From Panagrolaimus kolymaensis (taxonomy: Eukaryota > Nematoda > Chromadorea > Rhabditida > Panagrolaimidae), in NCBI GenBank assembly GCA_028622995.1, contig JAJQJQ010000017.1:806001-870000 (forward strand): 64,000 bases of DNA, given 5' to 3'. Positions 35,765-48,140 of this stretch are shown piece after piece. A program made the position numbers and the translations under genes. Each line of letters starts with the position of its first letter. The first letter of the stretch is position 1. A model generated the notes under the pieces. It saw nothing but the letters and a program-made list of their open reading frames with translations. It searched no databases and had not been told where the DNA came from.

Positions 35765-36529
35765 AATTTTGTATATACTTTTAGTGTATTTATTTTTTTT
35801 AACTTTGGTTTAGATTGTTTGAATAAAAAATTTTATTTTTAAAAGAAAAAATGTAAACAATTAAAATTTAACAATAAAATTCATAAATCATTTAATTTAT
35901 CAACAAATTGCAGAATGCTTTGCGCATGATCTTTCTCATTTGAAGAGTTACGTTTCCAGTATCTTCTTCTGACAATTCTTTATTGAAGGTATTAAATTCA
36001 AGCCTTTTGATAATAAAGCAAAAGCATTACAAATCAAGTTACAATATCGACCGTGCATAAAGAAGCTATTCCAATTTTAATGAAACCACGAGTCCATAAT
36101 TCTTATTTTTTGAAGAGAATGTGTAAATAAATAACTTAACCGATCAAAAATTTATATAAATTTTATTAAATGTTGTAAAAAAATAAAAGCTCTTGAAATA
36201 ATTTTCTTTAATACATAGATCTTTTAACATTCATAATTTTTTTGCTGTGAAGCCTTTGTCACTGGATTTTTGTTTTAGTAATTTGCCTACAAGTTTTAAG
36301 CTTATAAAAAGAATGTTTTTCTATATATATTTTTTTTGGGAGAATAAAAAAAAAATATTGGAAAATGAATTTTCAGGGGAAAACTATCAAAGCACTTTTG
36401 AAAACATGAAAATATAGTTAAACCAAAAAGTTTAAAGTAAAGTGATTCATTTTTTTTTGAAATCAAAACTACTACAAAAAATATATTTCATATAAAAATA
36501 ATACATATAAACCTATAAAGTTCACAAAT
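35765..36529. other. Intergenic between ClpX and NDUFB7 (convergent)
   Basis: Holds AATAAA just after the ClpX stop (near 35822), a decayed coding relict (listed separately) and A/T-rich low-complexity sequence. Confidence 0.5.
35881..36105 (-). pseudogene. Short decayed gene relict, unknown product
   Basis: On the minus strand three reading frames in turn give protein-like sequence: near 36105-36045 (TRGFIKIGIASLCTV), then near 36045-36010 in another frame (NLICNAFALLSKG), then 36010-35960 (LEFNTFNKELSEEDTGN). A further shift gives a run ending SILQFVDKLNDL and a TGA at 35881-35883. Each piece has balanced residue use, unlike shadows of A/T runs, and they follow one another without gaps. 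The pieces are too short and too close for introns, so I read this as a frame-shifted remnant. I do not recognise the family. It could also be chance. Confidence 0.35.
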
Positions 36530-36956
36530 TTAAGCAGCCCAAGCAGCTTCTTTTCTTTTTTTCCGTAATAAAAGTCGCTTTTCTCGTTCATATTCCTTCA
36601 TACGATGAATAAAATCCTCATACATACAAACGTCCCAAGCGTGCCTTTCTTCATGACACATATGACCTGCAGCTGGTGCATACTTGGTCTAAAAAAATTA
36701 TATCCTTAAAAATAATTATAATGATGGATTTATTTACTTGACATTTAATATGTTTAATAAGAAGATGTGCACAATAATCGCGTTGACCAATTGTAAGGGC
36801 AAATCGATCCATTTCTTCCCATGTTGCTTTCATTTCTCGTGGTTTACGACCTTTTTCAAAACCAGCTAATGGATCAAAAGTTGCTGGTCGATCATAACGT
36901 GGGGATGTCTCAGGTGAAATCGCATCTTCAACAGAAGTTGAAAGTTTTTGACCCAT
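36530..36956 (-). CDS. NADH dehydrogenase (complex I) subunit B18/NDUFB7
   Basis: Accessory subunit of mitochondrial respiratory complex I on the intermembrane-space side. Two exons (36738-36956, 36530-36688) give 125 aa. The twin Cx9C motif of the CHCH fold is intact: Cys62-x9-Cys72 and Cys84-x9-Cys94, oxidised by the Mia40 pathway in relatives. The start MGQK leaves Gly2, which is N-myristoylated in mammalian NDUFB7. The C-terminal stretch ([20 protein letters not shown]) is basic and helical as in the family. A TTTTTTTAG acceptor lies 16 bases before the ATG, so a spliced leader or 5' UTR intron is likely. Divergent from the GH47 gene about 560 bases away. Confidence 0.93.
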
Positions 36957-37514
36957 GGTGGAATTCAACAGTCTAAAAAAAAGGTAATAATGAAAGAAAC
37001 GGTGATTATAATCTTTTTTAAAACAAAGTTTACTAAGATAAATTTTTTAAAAATAAAATTGAATATTTTTTTATATTTGCATTATGAACAACAACATGAT
37101 TGGATTGCGTGTTAAGACAACCACTTGGTTTGTATTCATTAAAACAATTTTTTTCTTCTTATAAATATTTTTTTTAAGACTGGCACTTTGCTTTAGAAAA
37201 GTTTTTTTTATTGGAAATTCTTCCTTCCGGAATTAAAGCTGTCTTTTTTATGCTTACTTTTAAAGCCATTGTCAACACTTTTGGTTGCATTAAACTATTG
37301 ACTATTTTTTATTCTTTTTTCCCCAGAGATTTTTAAATCTTTCTTTATCGAATTTATAGCATTTTCTTTCCTCATTTAAAAGCAGAAATATGCGTTTCTA
37401 TAAAACTTTATCTCACGCTTTTAAAATTTGACAAAAATATTTTTTCATTTTTTTATTCTCGGCAAACGTTTTGTAAAGAGAAAATTTTTTTTCAGCCCAA
37501 AAAACAAACCAAAA
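36957..37514. other. Divergent intergenic region, NDUFB7 and mannosidase
   Basis: About 560 bases, AT-rich with many T-runs, presumably promoters for both genes. No site recognised. Confidence 0.4.
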
Positions 37515-39441
<1,927 letters not shown>

Positions 39442-39834
39442 TTCAAAATTTCATATTGGAATTTTTCTATTTTATTTCTTGCAATATTTGTAAATAGTCG
39501 CCTTTATCGTACACAACCATCGACAATTTTCTTACTTTTTCAATAACGTTTCTCGTTCTCTTCTTGTCGTGTTTATTTCTTTTTTTTGCATTGTAAATTG
39601 CCTGTATTTTCTTCAAATCGGGTCTTTCATTTTTTCTTCTTATAGAACCATCTTAATAACTATGATTCCTTTTTCAATAACAATAAAAACAAATAGAAAT
39701 ATGATTTTTATTATAAATACTCTCAATAATAATAAATTAAATATAATAACATAATGAAAAAGATGCACAAGATATTAACAACTTTAAAAACATTATACAG
39801 GTTTAGGTAATAATCTTACAAGTTTTAAGTTTCT
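39442..39834. other. Convergent intergenic spacer
   Basis: About 390 bases between the stops of the mannosidase (+) and sorting nexin (-). AT-rich; a hydrophobic 61-codon frame at 39569-39754 is composition-driven. TTTATT strings near 39709 and 39734 may serve minus-strand polyadenylation. Confidence 0.4.
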
Positions 39835-41391
39835 TTATCCTTTAGTTTCATGTTGGAGCTTTTCCCACTGGTCTAAATTTTGCTTTTCACTTTCAATTAA
39901 GGATTCCATGTAACGAAGAAGGGCGTCTTTGATATCTTCACGACGTTGTTGACAATTTCTTTTGAATTCTTTACGAATAATATTTGACATCATTTGAAAA
40001 TCCTTTTCCATTTGATCAACCTTATTTTCACATTCAACGAGTTCATCCTTGTATTGATTGGCCCGATCAGTTTTTCCAGCAAGTTCATGACGAGTTTTCG
40101 CTTCACGTTTCTTATTAAGAAGTTGTAATTGGTTTTGCCAAGCTTGCCATGCTTTAACACGTTCATAAAACACTTCTTTGAGGACATTGGTTAAAGCCAT
40201 GTGTTCCTAAAATTAATGTTGAAAAAAGAAAACAAATGAGGGAAAATCGTAACCTGAATAGTTTCAAGCAAAATGGATGAATCTTCTTGAGCAACATGTT
40301 TGCCAATCATGGTCATCGCTTCATGAGTTTCAGAAAGCTTTGACAAAGTTCGTGCAAGACCAGTGTTTTCTTCACAAGAAGCTAACATAGATAAAGCTTT
40401 TGAAAATTGATCATGTCCAGATGTAATGCCTCTACGACCAACGACAAGTTGGTCAATTGCAGCAAGTAGTCTTCCCATGAGTTCATCTAATTCATCTAAA
40501 AAAAGTTATGAGCAAGCGCTAGAAATTCAAAAAATAAGCCTTACCAACTTGACTGTGAACTTGTTCGAACCAGCGATCATTTTCATCCATGGGAAATGCA
40601 ATTTTAGAAAATACATCACCCATAGATTTAAGCATTTTTTTCATTGATGAACCACTGAGAGCAGAAGTAAAGGCAGCTTTGGGTAATTCACCTTCCATAG
40701 TAATAAAATCACGAAAATCGCAATCAGTGGAAAGCTTTGGGTGGCGAGCAATTCGTCGAAGAAAGCGTTGAAGATCACGAGCACGTTTTTCAACAACATC
40801 ACTAAAAAGTTTAATAGCTAAGTGGGGGAATAGATATATATGAACTTGCTTCGAAGTGTGATCTTCACCATCAGAATTAAGTTTAGTTTTTGTTAAAGCA
40901 CTAATACTCTTTTCTGGAGCAGCAGGAACCAAGATACCAGTATGTTGATACTTTTCAACAAGCTTTTCACGAAGACCCAAGAAATCACTAAAGCGGCGCC
41001 AAACTTCATATGATGGACGAGTGTAACCCGGAACGTTGTTAACCTATAACGAAAAAAATAATGGTCGAAAAATGTGATGAGTCATTAACTTACATGAGAA
41101 GCAATTTTATAAACCAAATAAGCATTAATACCTTCACCCTTCTTATCATAACTTAACAAATTAATAATAAATCTAGCATCATTCGGTAGACCATCATCTT
41201 CTCCATTTTGACTATTGCCTTCATCAGATCCATTGCTTTCTGGTACAACAGGATCTTCATATGGTTTTGTAATAACTAATTTACTCTGAAAAAATGGTTT
41301 ATAGAGAAGAAAACATGGATGGATATAAGCGTACTTCCTGTGGTTGAGTTTCATCATCTGAGACAGGCAAAAGGTCGTCACCGTTTATCAT
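39835..41391 (-). CDS. snx-1: Sorting nexin 1/2, retromer SNX-BAR
   Basis: Phosphoinositide-binding coat protein for endosome-to-Golgi retrieval. Five exons (41335-41391, 41094-41285, 40545-41043, 40254-40495, 39835-40206) give 453 aa. A polar N-terminus is followed by a PX domain (about 48-170; GYTRPSYEVWRRFSDF, PPEKS-like VPAAPEKSI, RDLQRFLRRIARHPKL) and a BAR domain of three long helices (about 215-450; WQAWQNQLQLLNKKREAKTR). Within the PX part a hydrophobic insertion (HIYLFPHLAIKL) interrupts the normal spacing before VVEKRARDLQRFL. A 51-nt in-frame GT-AG interval (40818-40868) covers most of it and may be an unspliced intron, which would make the protein 436 aa. Divergent from ppk-1. Confidence 0.92.
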
Positions 41392-42505
41392 TTTCTGAAA
41401 CAAAATACTATAATGGATTTTATAAGCAAGAATGATGATGTTTATAATCGCGCGATAATCAATGACTCAATGGGCACTAAAAATTTCTATCAAAAAAGCG
41501 CACAGCTGCGGACAAAGCGTTAACGTCGGGCATTCGTGCAGATGACCGCTTTCACATTCAACGATTCTCTCTCTCTCATTATTTCCACGCAAAAAAAACA
41601 AAGTACAACAACTTTATTGTTTAGCATCCTTTTCGGAATGTCAAACGGCGCAGCAAAAAAAATGCAAACAGCACAAGAAGCAATGAGGACAACATAAAAA
41701 AAAACTTGGAATTCGAGGAGACAATGTCGAGCAACATATGCAGCGGCGAATGCGTTCATTCATTCATGGCAACAACAAAAAAAACTCCACATAGCAAAAC
41801 AGAAAAAGAAAATAGTGCCAACGAAAAGCAATGGCGTGGTTTTTTAGCCCTTATTCAATCTTTTTTTCTGCCTGAATGATGACAACAAAAGAAATTCTCT
41901 CTGGTTTAAAATATTGAATATTTGACTGGAAAAAAAATAAAAAAAAGTCTAAGGAAATATTTTTATTAGAGAGAGTCAGAAAAAAATAAATTGAGCGATT
42001 CCATAAAAAAAAAGTTGTTGATGATGACAAAATTGGATGCGCGACGACACCGTTGATACGCATATTGCGAAACATGGAATTATGTGGGAAGAAAAATAGT
42101 TATTGATCAAAGTTGAAAATTTGCTTCTTTCTTTTTTTCTTCTTCAGCTTGATGATAGATGCTTCTCTCTTTTTTATTTTTACCATCCCCAATGGCACTC
42201 ATTTTTTTTTGTTACTAAACTAAAACGTTTTTAATTTTCGTGTAATTGTTTGCGTGTTTGACAACAACTTTCATCGCCGTCCCTCCTTCATCTTTCTTTT
42301 TTTTTATTTCTTTCTTCCGGAAAAAAAGTAGTTGATTTTTATTTTTAATATTATTTTTCTTTTGCTTTTCTTTTTAAAAAAAATTTCTTTCCTTCTTGAA
42401 AAACTTTGTTTTCAAATGTTGATTCATTTCCTTCCATTCCGTTCATCAACATTGTGAACGTTTGTATTCCTTCAAGAAACTACTGAATAATCGTTTACAG
42501 ACGCC
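41392..42505. other. Divergent intergenic region, snx-1 and ppk-1
   Basis: About 1.1 kb with CT/GA runs (TCTCTCTCTC near 41571) and homopolymers. An acceptor TTTACAG ends at 42500, five bases before the ppk-1 ATG, indicating trans-splicing or a 5' UTR intron. No convincing frames. Confidence 0.45.
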
Positions 42506-44641
42506 ATGGCTGCAACATCATCAAGAACGCCTATACCAAAATCAACACCGGCACTTTCTGCTGATGTGCCTCCACTTCCAAAATCAAACGACCTTCAACA
42601 AGGTTTGTTTTACTTTCTTTTTTTAAATTAATAATGATTCGAATATATATAAAAAACTTTTTTTTAGCTGATATTGTTTACGATGATCCATTAACTGAGA
42701 GGGTTGGATTGAATCATACTGTAACGTTTGCTGATGAAGTCAAAGAAAAGCAAAAATTAGGACATCGAAGAATTGATCGACAAGGCGAAGTGAGTTACAA
42801 ACGAGTTCCTTCCAATGCCCTTATGGGCTCAATTCAATTGGGCATTGCAAACAGCTTGGGTTCGCTTGCAAATGTACCACATCGTGATATCCTGATTAAT
42901 GATTTCGAAGAAATTCGTGAAGTTTTATTTCCATCGTAAGTACTTTATTGATCTTTACCATGTTTTCTGATTTCTTATTTTAGAATTGGCTCGCAGACGA
43001 CACCATCACACAAATTTCAAGATTTTAAATTCAAAACTATTGCACCGATTGCTTTCCGGTATTTTCGCGAACTTTTCCATGTCAAAGCTGATGATTTTTT
43101 GGTATAACTTCGTTGATTATACTTCGCTGATTAATTTCTAAATGTTTTAGAAATCGCTATGTGTGAATCCGTTAAAAGAATTAAGCAATCCTGGAGCTTC
43201 TGGATCAATTTTTTATGTTTCAAGTGATGATAAATTTATTATTAAAACGATACAACATAAAGAAGCTGATTTCTTGCGAACTTTGCTGCCAGGATATTAC
43301 TTGAATTTACATCAAAATCCTCGAACGTTGCTTCCTAAATTCTTTGGTCTTTTTTGTTATCAGGTTTGTTCTTTAAAGTTTTTACAACAGGGTTTTCTTT
43401 TATTACGGTAATAAAAGAATTTTCAGGGTAGAGGAAAGAATATTCGTCTATTAGTAATGAACAATCTTTTGCCTAATTCAATTAAGATGCATGACAAATT
43501 TGATTTAAAAGGTTCAACATATAAACGTTTTGCATCGAAAGCTGAAAGAGCTAAATCAAATCCAACATTAAAAGATCTCGATTTCAATGAAGAGTACAAA
43601 AGTGGTATTATATTAGATGCATCAACGTTTGACGTTCTTTTCGATATTATAAAACGTGATTGTATGGTAAGGAGCTTTGAAATATAATAATAACAGAAAT
43701 ATATATAAATCTTTTAAATTTTAGGTTTTGGAAAGCTTTAAAATCATGGATTACAGTTTATTAATGGGAATACATAATTTGGATGCAGAAAATGAAGGAC
43801 AACCTACGTTGGATGATGATGGAGCAGAAGGTTCTTCAATGGGTGATTCATCATCTGTCATGGCTGAAAGAGCACAGGCTAGAGTGGAAGCATGGAAATC
43901 GTATCAACTTGATTTTAACACAAGAACTCCTTATGAGTATGTTATTTCTTTCTTTTTTTCTTTAATCATTAACATATTGACGTTTTAGTGAGGGCGGTGT
44001 GCCGTGCAAGAACGCGAAAGGTGAAAGACTGCTACTTTTCTTGGGTATTATTGATATTTTACAAAGTTATCGTTTATTCAAAAAACTTGAACATACATGG
44101 AAAAGTGTCTTACACGATGGTGATTCAATCTCAGTTCATAATCCATCTTTCTATGCATTGCGATTTCAAACTTATATTAGTGATAAAGTTTTTATCAAAG
44201 GAAATGCTGAATTTATGCATGCTAAACAACCTGGCAAATTTCGATCATTGGTACATTCATTCATAGGTAAGAATTACTGTTTAGCGTATTGTTGTTTTTT
44301 TAAAGAATCTTATTTCAGCCATGAAACAAGCTCCTGGTCGAAGTGGACATAATCGAACGAGAAGTACGACAGATAAAGATGAAGAAGCAAGAGATGCGGT
44401 TGATGCGCCATTGTTGAGTAGCCGTGGAAATACTGACAGACGATCGTATTACAAACCTGATTCAGAGTGAGTTTTTTTTTCTAAAAAAAGTTTGAAACCG
44501 ATTAAAAATTAATTATTTAGAAAGAAAAAGAAAATTGAAAGATTATTTGCCTCCAAAGCTGAACCAGAAGTATTTGATGATCCACCAATTCAAGATGAAG
44601 CAGGTGTCGAAATCAGTGAAGTAACTCTAACATTAGAATAA
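42506..44641 (+). CDS. ppk-1: Type I phosphatidylinositol-4-phosphate 5-kinase
   Basis: Makes PI(4,5)P2 at the plasma membrane. Nine exons (42506-42602, 42668-42935, 42984-43101, 43151-43363, 43427-43666, 43725-43936, 43989-44266, 44319-44466, 44521-44641) give 564 aa. The lipid kinase domain spans about 70-480: the glycine loop GASGSIFY, catalytic Lys in [38 protein letters not shown], and the type I signature [20 protein letters not shown] followed by [38 protein letters not shown] precedes the domain as in type I enzymes. The C-terminal tail is Arg/Ser-rich then basic ([13 protein letters not shown]) and acidic at the end. All expected catalytic motifs are present. Its 5' side is shared with snx-1, another phosphoinositide gene. 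Confidence 0.94.
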
Positions 44642-45809
44642 TGGAATCTCTCGTCTTTCGGAAAAATGATGCAGCTGATATTATTTCTTTTGTTTTTGCA
44701 ATGGTGTCAATAATAGCAATCTGAAAATAGAATTTTATCGATCCTTTTCTTGCAATAACTATTTTCCATTTTATTTATGTATCTGTATTAATTCATGTCA
44801 GTAGCTACAGTATGATCCTTTTAAAAATTTGTAAATTTTGATTCAAATCTTAAAAATACAAGAGTAAAGGTTTTCAAAAAGTTGACGGCTTGTAATCATT
44901 TATTTACAATTTTTCCAATACGGATTTGCTGTAGCTTTTTTGAATAATTATTCTTTAAATTAATTGTACGGAAAGTATTTTTTAAGTCATCTTCCATTGT
45001 TTTATACCTTTCGCTCTCTCCATTTTATTCTTCTAATTTTCTCGACTTTCTAACTCATTTTTGCTTTAAAATACAAAAAAATTATGAATGCCAAAGGGGT
45101 TCTCGCCGGTGGCGCACCTTCACTTTATTCACTTCTTGTCAAAGAAGAGTGTTAATGTTGATACATAAATGGTGTTGTTTTTACACCTTTTGATTCGAAT
45201 TGTATGAAACCATGGTTGTTATCAATCATTTACTTCGGTTGTCTATTCCGTCATTTAATGTTTCAATGCCTTTTGTTTTTATTAAAGGAACAAAATTTTT
45301 TCTTCACATAACAAAGTTCAAAAAAGTCGTTAAAAGTACAACTCTGGTTATCGTAAAGTTATCCTATTATTGACACTAATTTGGTTCTTTTTTATTATGC
45401 GATGCTGGATACTCTGTGAACAGATACTACATTCTTCTCACAATGGCTATTAGCTGATTTTGATATCCGATTACCGCAATACCGTACGAACATGATTTCA
45501 TCCTTTTGATGTCTTTAATACGCGAAGTGAATGCTGTTTATAATTTTTGTTCTTTAATAATGTATGTAAATATTAAGTGTTATGATCTTTGCATATTTGC
45601 TTTCTGTGGATCATCTTCAGTTACTTATAAATGAATACTATTAAACGCTGCAACTAAACCTTTTAGAATTTGTAGTTTACCGTAGATCAAGACAAACACA
45701 CAAGTATAACAAGAAAGAATTTTATAAACAGAAAATGGTAACAAGAAAAAATAAAAAATTATAAATTCATGAACATAAAAGGTGCCAACGAGAACATTTT
45801 GAAGTCTTC
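44642..45809. other. Convergent intergenic region after ppk-1
   Basis: About 1.17 kb to the stop of the HMG gene (-). Starts with a probable long ppk-1 3' UTR. A less AT-rich patch near 45096-45122 (GGGGTTCTCGCCGGTGGCG) stands out but matches nothing I know. No coding potential. Confidence 0.4.
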
Positions 45810-46193
45810 TTATTCATCAGGATGCATTTCATTGTAGAGAGTGAGTTGTTGTTGAAAGCGTTCTTTGTCTTGACGTGCCTTAGCTTCCCATTCAGATTTA
45901 TCTTCAATCTTACGCCAAGCAATTCCAGCACCTTTGGGTCCTTTACGAAAACCAAAACCTTTAGGAAGCTTGCCACTATTTTCAGACAACCAGATGATGT
46001 AAGAGCTTGTACCACGTTTGGGATAAGTTGATCCATCATAAGCAGGAGCATCTTTTGGAACTTCAGCAGTAGCGACGTCTTCATCTTCTTCTTCTTGATG
46101 TTCAGGAGCTTCTGGTTGTTTTGCAGCTGGAGCTGGTTTAGCTTTTGCAGGAGCAGCATCCTTCTTCTTAATGATGGCGGTTTTGGGTGGCAT
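45810..46193 (-). CDS. Small HMG-box chromatin protein
   Basis: Single exon, 127 aa. The N-terminus is Ala/Lys/Pro-rich (DAAPAKAKPAPAAKQP), reminiscent of histone H1/HMGA tails. An acidic block (about 34-41, QEEEDEDV) follows, then one HMG box (about 58-122; YPKRGTSSYIIWLSENSG, AGIAWRKIEDKSEWEAKARQ, DKERFQQQL). The PKRxxSxYxxW start and the WRKIEDKSEWEAKA helix are typical of non-sequence-specific HMGB/SSRP1-type boxes. The loop KGFGFRKGPKGAG replaces the usual helix-2 start. Likely an abundant nuclear architectural protein; exact orthologue unknown. A TTTGGCGCC E2F-like site lies about 230 bases upstream. Confidence 0.85.
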   Translation of the reverse strand: MPPKTAIIKKKDAAPAKAKPAPAAKQPEAPEHQEEEDEDVATAEVPKDAPAYDGSTYPKRGTSSYIIWLSENSGKLPKGFGFRKGPKGAGIAWRKIEDKSEWEAKARQDKERFQQQLTLYNEMHPDE

Positions 46194-46420
46194 GATTGAT
46201 AAGAGATAATCAACAGAAAGTTAACAAATGCTCTGAAAAATAAACTAAAATTAGCAATCAGAAATTCAAATAACAGATAAAAACCGGGCGCAAAATACGA
46301 AAGGAAAAGAAATTGTGGTTAAAAAATGAAGAAGTGAAAGAATGAATGAATGAAAGTTTGTTGAAAGCAAAATGACGAAACTAAAAATGTTGGCACAAAA
46401 AATTCTAGAGCGTAAGATTG

Positions 46421-46429
46421 GGCGCCAAA
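46421..46429 (-). promoter_or_regulatory. E2F/DP-like site TTTGGCGCC upstream of the HMG gene
   Basis: Matches the TTTSSCGC E2F consensus on the minus strand, 228 bases upstream of the HMG-box start. E2F sites are common before chromatin and replication genes. Inferred from sequence only. Confidence 0.35.
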
Positions 46430-46504
46430 GTTTGATGTGGTAAGACCCAAATTTCATGTCCCATTTTTCCAAAATAAAAAAGAGCACTCTTTAGGTTTTT
46501 ATAG

Positions 46505-46522
46505 TAATAATAATAATAATAA
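46505..46522. repeat. (TAA)n microsatellite
   Basis: Six consecutive TAA units in the HMG/MARVEL intergenic region. Confidence 0.8.
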
Positions 46523-47079
46523 ACATTACTATAAATTTTATAAACACTAATGAAATAATCTGTAAAAGAGCAGTTATTAGGTCGTATTTAGCCTGCGCTT
46601 ATCTAACAACCTAAGTGTTTTGTGGTTTAATTCTCAGATCTTGATTCATAGCACTTGTTTTGCATATGCTTTAAACAATGTTTAGAAGTTGAAGCAAATG
46701 GACAAGAAACTTTATTAAATCATTTTAATTTTGTTGTTAAAATTCTCTTCGTTATTGATTTGTTAATAATTCCATTTTTTAAAAATCTTTCGTTTTGTTG
46801 GATCATTTTTTGTTTGTTAATTTTTTATTTATTAAGGGAACATATTATTTCATATTTTAGTTATTTGCTGATGCGCAAAGGTCTTTAGGACTTTTTTACA
46901 CATTATAATTTTACTTTTCTTAAAAATAAACAAAAACTATTTAATCAATCGAAAAGCAACCGTCATCATTGAAGCGACAGCTCAATGATAAGCTCTCTCA
47001 TACATACATTTCCTCATATGCCTCTTAAAAAAATCGATTGTTGATAAAAAAAATTTTAGTTTCTTACACTTTACTACGA

Positions 47080-48140
47080 ATGTATGATGAAAGTTATTGC
47101 GAAGACGATGAACCTCCATCCAAAAGATATGTGAAAACTCAGGAAGGATGGGATGAAGGAGATCAATGGATTGAAGAGTTTGTTCCTACATATTTTTATT
47201 TGACTAAATTTTATAAGCTGGAAGTTTTTAGAGAATTTAATTATCAAAATCATAAAAAATTCTATCGTGAAATACCCAAATTTGATGCATGGTATTTAGT
47301 TACAGGGAGAGCTTTTTTGAGAATTACTCAAGCAGTAAGTTGATTTTATATTGAAATACAAGATAAAACGATATTAAAAAACATATGGAAACCATAAATT
47401 TTGTCTTCTTTTTAAATCAGTAACTATTTTTCTTGTATTTTTTATTGGCTTCAATCATCTGTAAATTTTTAAGCTTTATGTTTATTAGAAACAGGAAATC
47501 AAATCCTAAATCTTTAAATAACGATAAAATATTAGAGATTTCTTTAGCTTTTTAAAATTTTATTCAAGAATTACAATTTTAAAATTATTAATTTACAGGT
47601 AAGTTCACTTTTGGCATTTTCACTTGTGGCTTGGGTGAATGCATTTTTCCTTCCAACTTATGTGGTACAAGCGACACTTTTGAGCGCTTTCGGCGGTTCA
47701 ACATTTTTCCTTGTCATTTATTCCGCTAATATTGTTAGATCTACAAAGTTACAATGGATTTTTCATGTAAGTTTTTCGATAGAACCTTTATTGATTTTGA
47801 GTTAATATACAGTATGCAATAATTTCGTTTATTTTTTTTACAAAGAATGAGTGCCATATATTTTTAGGAATTAATTTTTACTGGATTAGGAGTATATATG
47901 ATAGCATTTTCAACAATAATCATGGGATATAGTGCCTTTCGATGGCAACACACTTCATGGATTATTGCCGTAATTTTCTGTATATTTTCTTTCATTGCGT
48001 TTTTAGCTGATTTTATTTCGCTTATTCAATTTCATCGAAAACAACCCGATTGTCATCATCACGATGCTCATCGAATTCGTGATTTATCTCCATCATCTAT
48101 TTCGGAATCCCAATCTCTTCCCGTTGAAGATCCATACTGA
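47080..48140 (+). CDS. MARVEL-like four-transmembrane protein
   Basis: Three exons (47080-47334, 47599-47766, 47868-48140) give 231 aa. An acidic/basic cytosolic N-terminus (about 1-65) precedes four hydrophobic segments at about 78-100 (LRITQAVSSLLAFSLVAWV), 106-130 (VQATLLSAFGGSTFFLVIYS), 141-163 (LIFTGLGVYMIAFSTIIMGY) and 170-195 (WIIAVIFCIFSFIAFLADFI). The short His/Ser-rich tail is cytosolic. Four evenly spaced membrane segments with an Arg at the first one fit the MARVEL fold of membrane-apposition and vesicle proteins; no specific orthologue is recognised. The ATG is 21 bases after a strong acceptor. The first intron (264 nt) is long for this window. Confidence 0.7.

Larger units (their letters stand above)
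46194..47079. other. Divergent intergenic region, HMG and MARVEL genes
   Basis: Contains a TAA trinucleotide repeat at about 46505-46522 and the E2F-like site listed separately. A hydrophobic frame at 46655-46888 has no family match and an in-frame stop just upstream; not called. An acceptor AAATTTTAG ends at 47059 before the MARVEL-like ATG. Confidence 0.4.

Noticed and set aside
46655..46888. Hydrophobic frame upstream of the MARVEL-like gene
   Set aside because: In-frame stop just before it, no recognised family, no phase-compatible join to 47080.
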